From an uncultured Alphaproteobacteria bacterium (GTDB lineage: Bacteria; Pseudomonadota; Alphaproteobacteria; Rs-D84): DNA of 64,000 nucleotides. The notes beneath the pieces are model-generated. The model ran no database searches. It saw nothing but the letters and a program-made list of their open reading frames with translations, and was not told where the DNA came from. This document shows positions 62,709 to 64,000 of the stretch, in pieces. Within the stretch, counting starts at the first letter, position 1. Every line of letters begins with the position of its first letter. The DNA is taken from assembly GCA_944389385.1 (NCBI GenBank), contig CALXMC010000002.1:62001-126000 (forward strand), in the 5' to 3' direction. Both the position numbers and the translations under genes were made by a program.

Positions 62709-63524
62709 ATGAGAAAATTTCTACAGATTTTTATGTGTTGGTTTGTGGGCATCGTTGTTATGCCCGCGGACGCGGTTACAATTAACAAGGCTGCGCCGGT
62801 TGCGCCGGTCGAATCCAGTTCGTCATCAACCACGGCCAGTTTGGTGCCAACTGTGTTGGGAATTATCAGCGGTGTCCAACAATTAACCAATCAGCAGCGT
62901 CAGTTAACTGCTGAATGTATTCCAACCAGTCAGGAAATCAACTGGGTTAACAATATGGTCAAAGAATGGGCAAAGACTGGTGCGATGAATGCGGCGGACG
63001 TGGAAAGAAAACTGTCTGCCCAGGGAATGCGTCGGTGTGCGTCTGCAACTGGTGGGTATGCCAATTCAGTGGCTGTGGCCGCAAATACTGATATGGAAAA
63101 TGCAATTTGTTATGATTATTTTGGTACTGATGCCGACCGTGCCATGGTTTGGTACCAGTTTCCAATGGCTTCTGTGGCGACGTATTGTTCCGATGGTTCT
63201 TTGGTCGGATGCGCAACTGATGACAGGGTAACGGTGTCAAATATTTACGAGATTTTTAATCTGATAGATTTTTCAATGGATGATTACTATGGCGCAAACG
63301 ATGCAACAATGTGGACGAATTTGATAAACAAAATCGAAAAGTGTTCAGATGTAAAATTGTCCGCGCGTAAGCGTCAATTGTGGGGCGAGTTTTTGACAGA
63401 TACAATCAATTCGTTGGGCCAGCCAACAAATACGGGCAGTATTATGGATGCGGTCAGCGGAATAACCAGTGGTGGCGGATTGGGGTCAATCGGGTCTTTG
63501 GCTGCACAGTTTCTGGGTAACTGA
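62709..63524 (+). CDS. Secreted protein of unknown function
   Basis: A 271-residue exported protein with signal peptide MRKFLQIFMCWFVGIVVMPADA. Residues 30-60 are Ser/Thr-rich. The body is helical with four to five Cys (CIPTS, RRCASA, AICYDY, YCSDGSLVGC) and WYQFPMASVATYC. The end is Gly-rich, GITSGGGLGSIGSLAAQFLG. I recognise no family. It lies between lptC (divergent) and a lipoprotein gene, so envelope function is likely. The site GAGAG is tight against the ATG. Confidence 0.75.
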   Translation: MRKFLQIFMCWFVGIVVMPADAVTINKAAPVAPVESSSSSTTASLVPTVLGIISGVQQLTNQQRQLTAECIPTSQEINWVNNMVKEWAKTGAMNAADVERKLSAQGMRRCASATGGYANSVAVAANTDMENAICYDYFGTDADRAMVWYQFPMASVATYCSDGSLVGCATDDRVTVSNIYEIFNLIDFSMDDYYGANDATMWTNLINKIEKCSDVKLSARKRQLWGEFLTDTINSLGQPTNTGSIMDAVSGITSGGGLGSIGSLAAQFLGN

Positions 63525-63565
63525 AAATTGTGTATAACAGTTTTTAATTACGGCGTTATTTTCGC

Positions 63566-63594
63566 TTTACTCGTGCGGTCAAAAATTGTATAAT
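63566..63594 (+). promoter_or_regulatory. Promoter of the terminal lipoprotein gene
   Basis: TTTACT at 63566-63571, 17 nt, consensus TATAAT at 63589-63594. Confidence 0.65.
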
Positions 63595-63621
63595 ACAAGG
63601 GATTACAGAAAGGGATTTTTT

Positions 63622-64000
63622 ATGAAAAATAAATCTTTGTTTTTTATGTCGCGTGTGTTCGTGATGACGTCTGTTGTGGCTTTGGCTGCATGTGCGGGTT
63701 CAACCAGTGATGATATTGTTATCGAGTCAACACCAACGGTTGATTATATAAAAAGTTTGGATGTCTATTCGGCACCACACAAGGATTCTTTTCTGAACCA
63801 GTTGGCGATGAATTATCGTTCGTATGCGATATATAATGCTGATACCAGTGGGTATTTTGATGTTGGTGAATATTTTGCCCAGAAAGCGGTGGCTGCGTTC
63901 AGTGGCGAAACGCCTTTCCCAGAAAGTTTGGATAACTGGGCGGTCGAGGACGAACAAGTGTCGTTCGAATTGTATACTGGGTACAGCAATTTGATGGATC
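63622..64000 (+). CDS. Lipoprotein, partial (3' end outside window)
   Basis: The frame is open to the window edge (126 codons). MKNKSLFFMSRVFVMTSVVALAAC is a lipoprotein signal with lipobox LAAC (Cys24). The visible mature part, NYRSYAIYNADTSGYFDVGE then FAQKAVAAFSGE, resembles the N-terminal region that precedes the peptidoglycan-binding OmpA domain in some alphaproteobacterial lipoproteins; the diagnostic domain is not in the window. The site AGAAAGGGA is strong and a good promoter lies upstream. Confidence 0.75.
   Translation, partial: MKNKSLFFMSRVFVMTSVVALAACAGSTSDDIVIESTPTVDYIKSLDVYSAPHKDSFLNQLAMNYRSYAIYNADTSGYFDVGEYFAQKAVAAFSGETPFPESLDNWAVEDEQVSFELYTGYSNLMD

Overview
The window reads as a chromosome segment of an uncultured, probably gut- or host-associated, anaerobic alphaproteobacterium. 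The lineage call rests on a CcrM-type GANTC methyltransferase, ClpP-ClpX, CarD, NrdR, LptB/LptC, a BamE-like lipoprotein and promoters with the alphaproteobacterial RpoH pattern. The anaerobic call rests on a full-length pyruvate:ferredoxin oxidoreductase. Within Alphaproteobacteria the placement is inference; the RF32-like gut lineages are my guess.

Layout. 0.1-10.8 kb: informational and quality-control genes (rplI, recO, a DsbA-like thioredoxin, ccrM, nrdR, a lytic transglycosylase, a Panacea-type toxin-antitoxin pair, rnhB-pgk, clpP-clpX). 11.8-18.7 kb: tRNA-Leu(CAA), rpmB, an N-domain-less clpB behind an RpoH-like promoter, an unknown 577-residue protein with a threefold repeat, an MsbA-like exporter, tRNA-Ala and rpsU. 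19.8-23.7 kb: pth, a small outer-membrane barrel and polA. 24.2-29.2 kb: a cluster of five secreted cysteine-rich paralogues plus a gene remnant, bounded by ~258-bp inverted repeats and containing a 43-bp perfect inverted repeat around a promoter. 30.4-36.8 kb: a 1051-residue secreted Cys-rich protein, tRNA-Leu with anticodon AAG, and three cell-envelope proteins. 36.8-45.6 kb: pbpC, a bacterial alpha-2-macroglobulin and a serine recombinase resembling the Mpi master DNA invertase. 45.8-53.7 kb: rpsB-tsf, tyrS, an EnvC-like protein, a degenerate Fic protein with a kinase-fold partner, and ctpA. 54.5-64 kb: a ClpP paralogue, nifJ, a BamE-like lipoprotein, secreted Cys-rich proteins, carD, lptC-lptB and the start of a lipoprotein gene.

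Six gene-free stretches (10.8-11.8, 18.7-19.8, 23.7-24.4, 29.1-30.4, 53.7-54.5 and 60.7-61.4 kb) are built almost entirely from shared interspersed palindromic modules. These are a ~140-bp element, a ~200-bp element with hairpin-bearing terminal inverted repeats, and an element bounded by ATTCCCGC/GCGGGAAT like neisserial dRS3. Hairpin stems at equivalent places differ between copies but stay self-complementary.

How the genes work together. MsbA, LptB and LptC serve LPS export. BamE and several barrels serve the outer membrane. PbpC, the macroglobulin, the transglycosylase, the EnvC-like protein and CtpA handle the wall and periplasm. The strongest candidate for an undescribed system is the Cys-rich surface-protein cluster. 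It has nested inverted repeats, one directional promoter between two divergent paralogues whose leader, ribosome site and start codon lie in perfect repeats, and an Mpi-type invertase about 19 kb away. I read it as a probable phase- or antigenic-variation locus. The structure is seen directly; the switching is inference.
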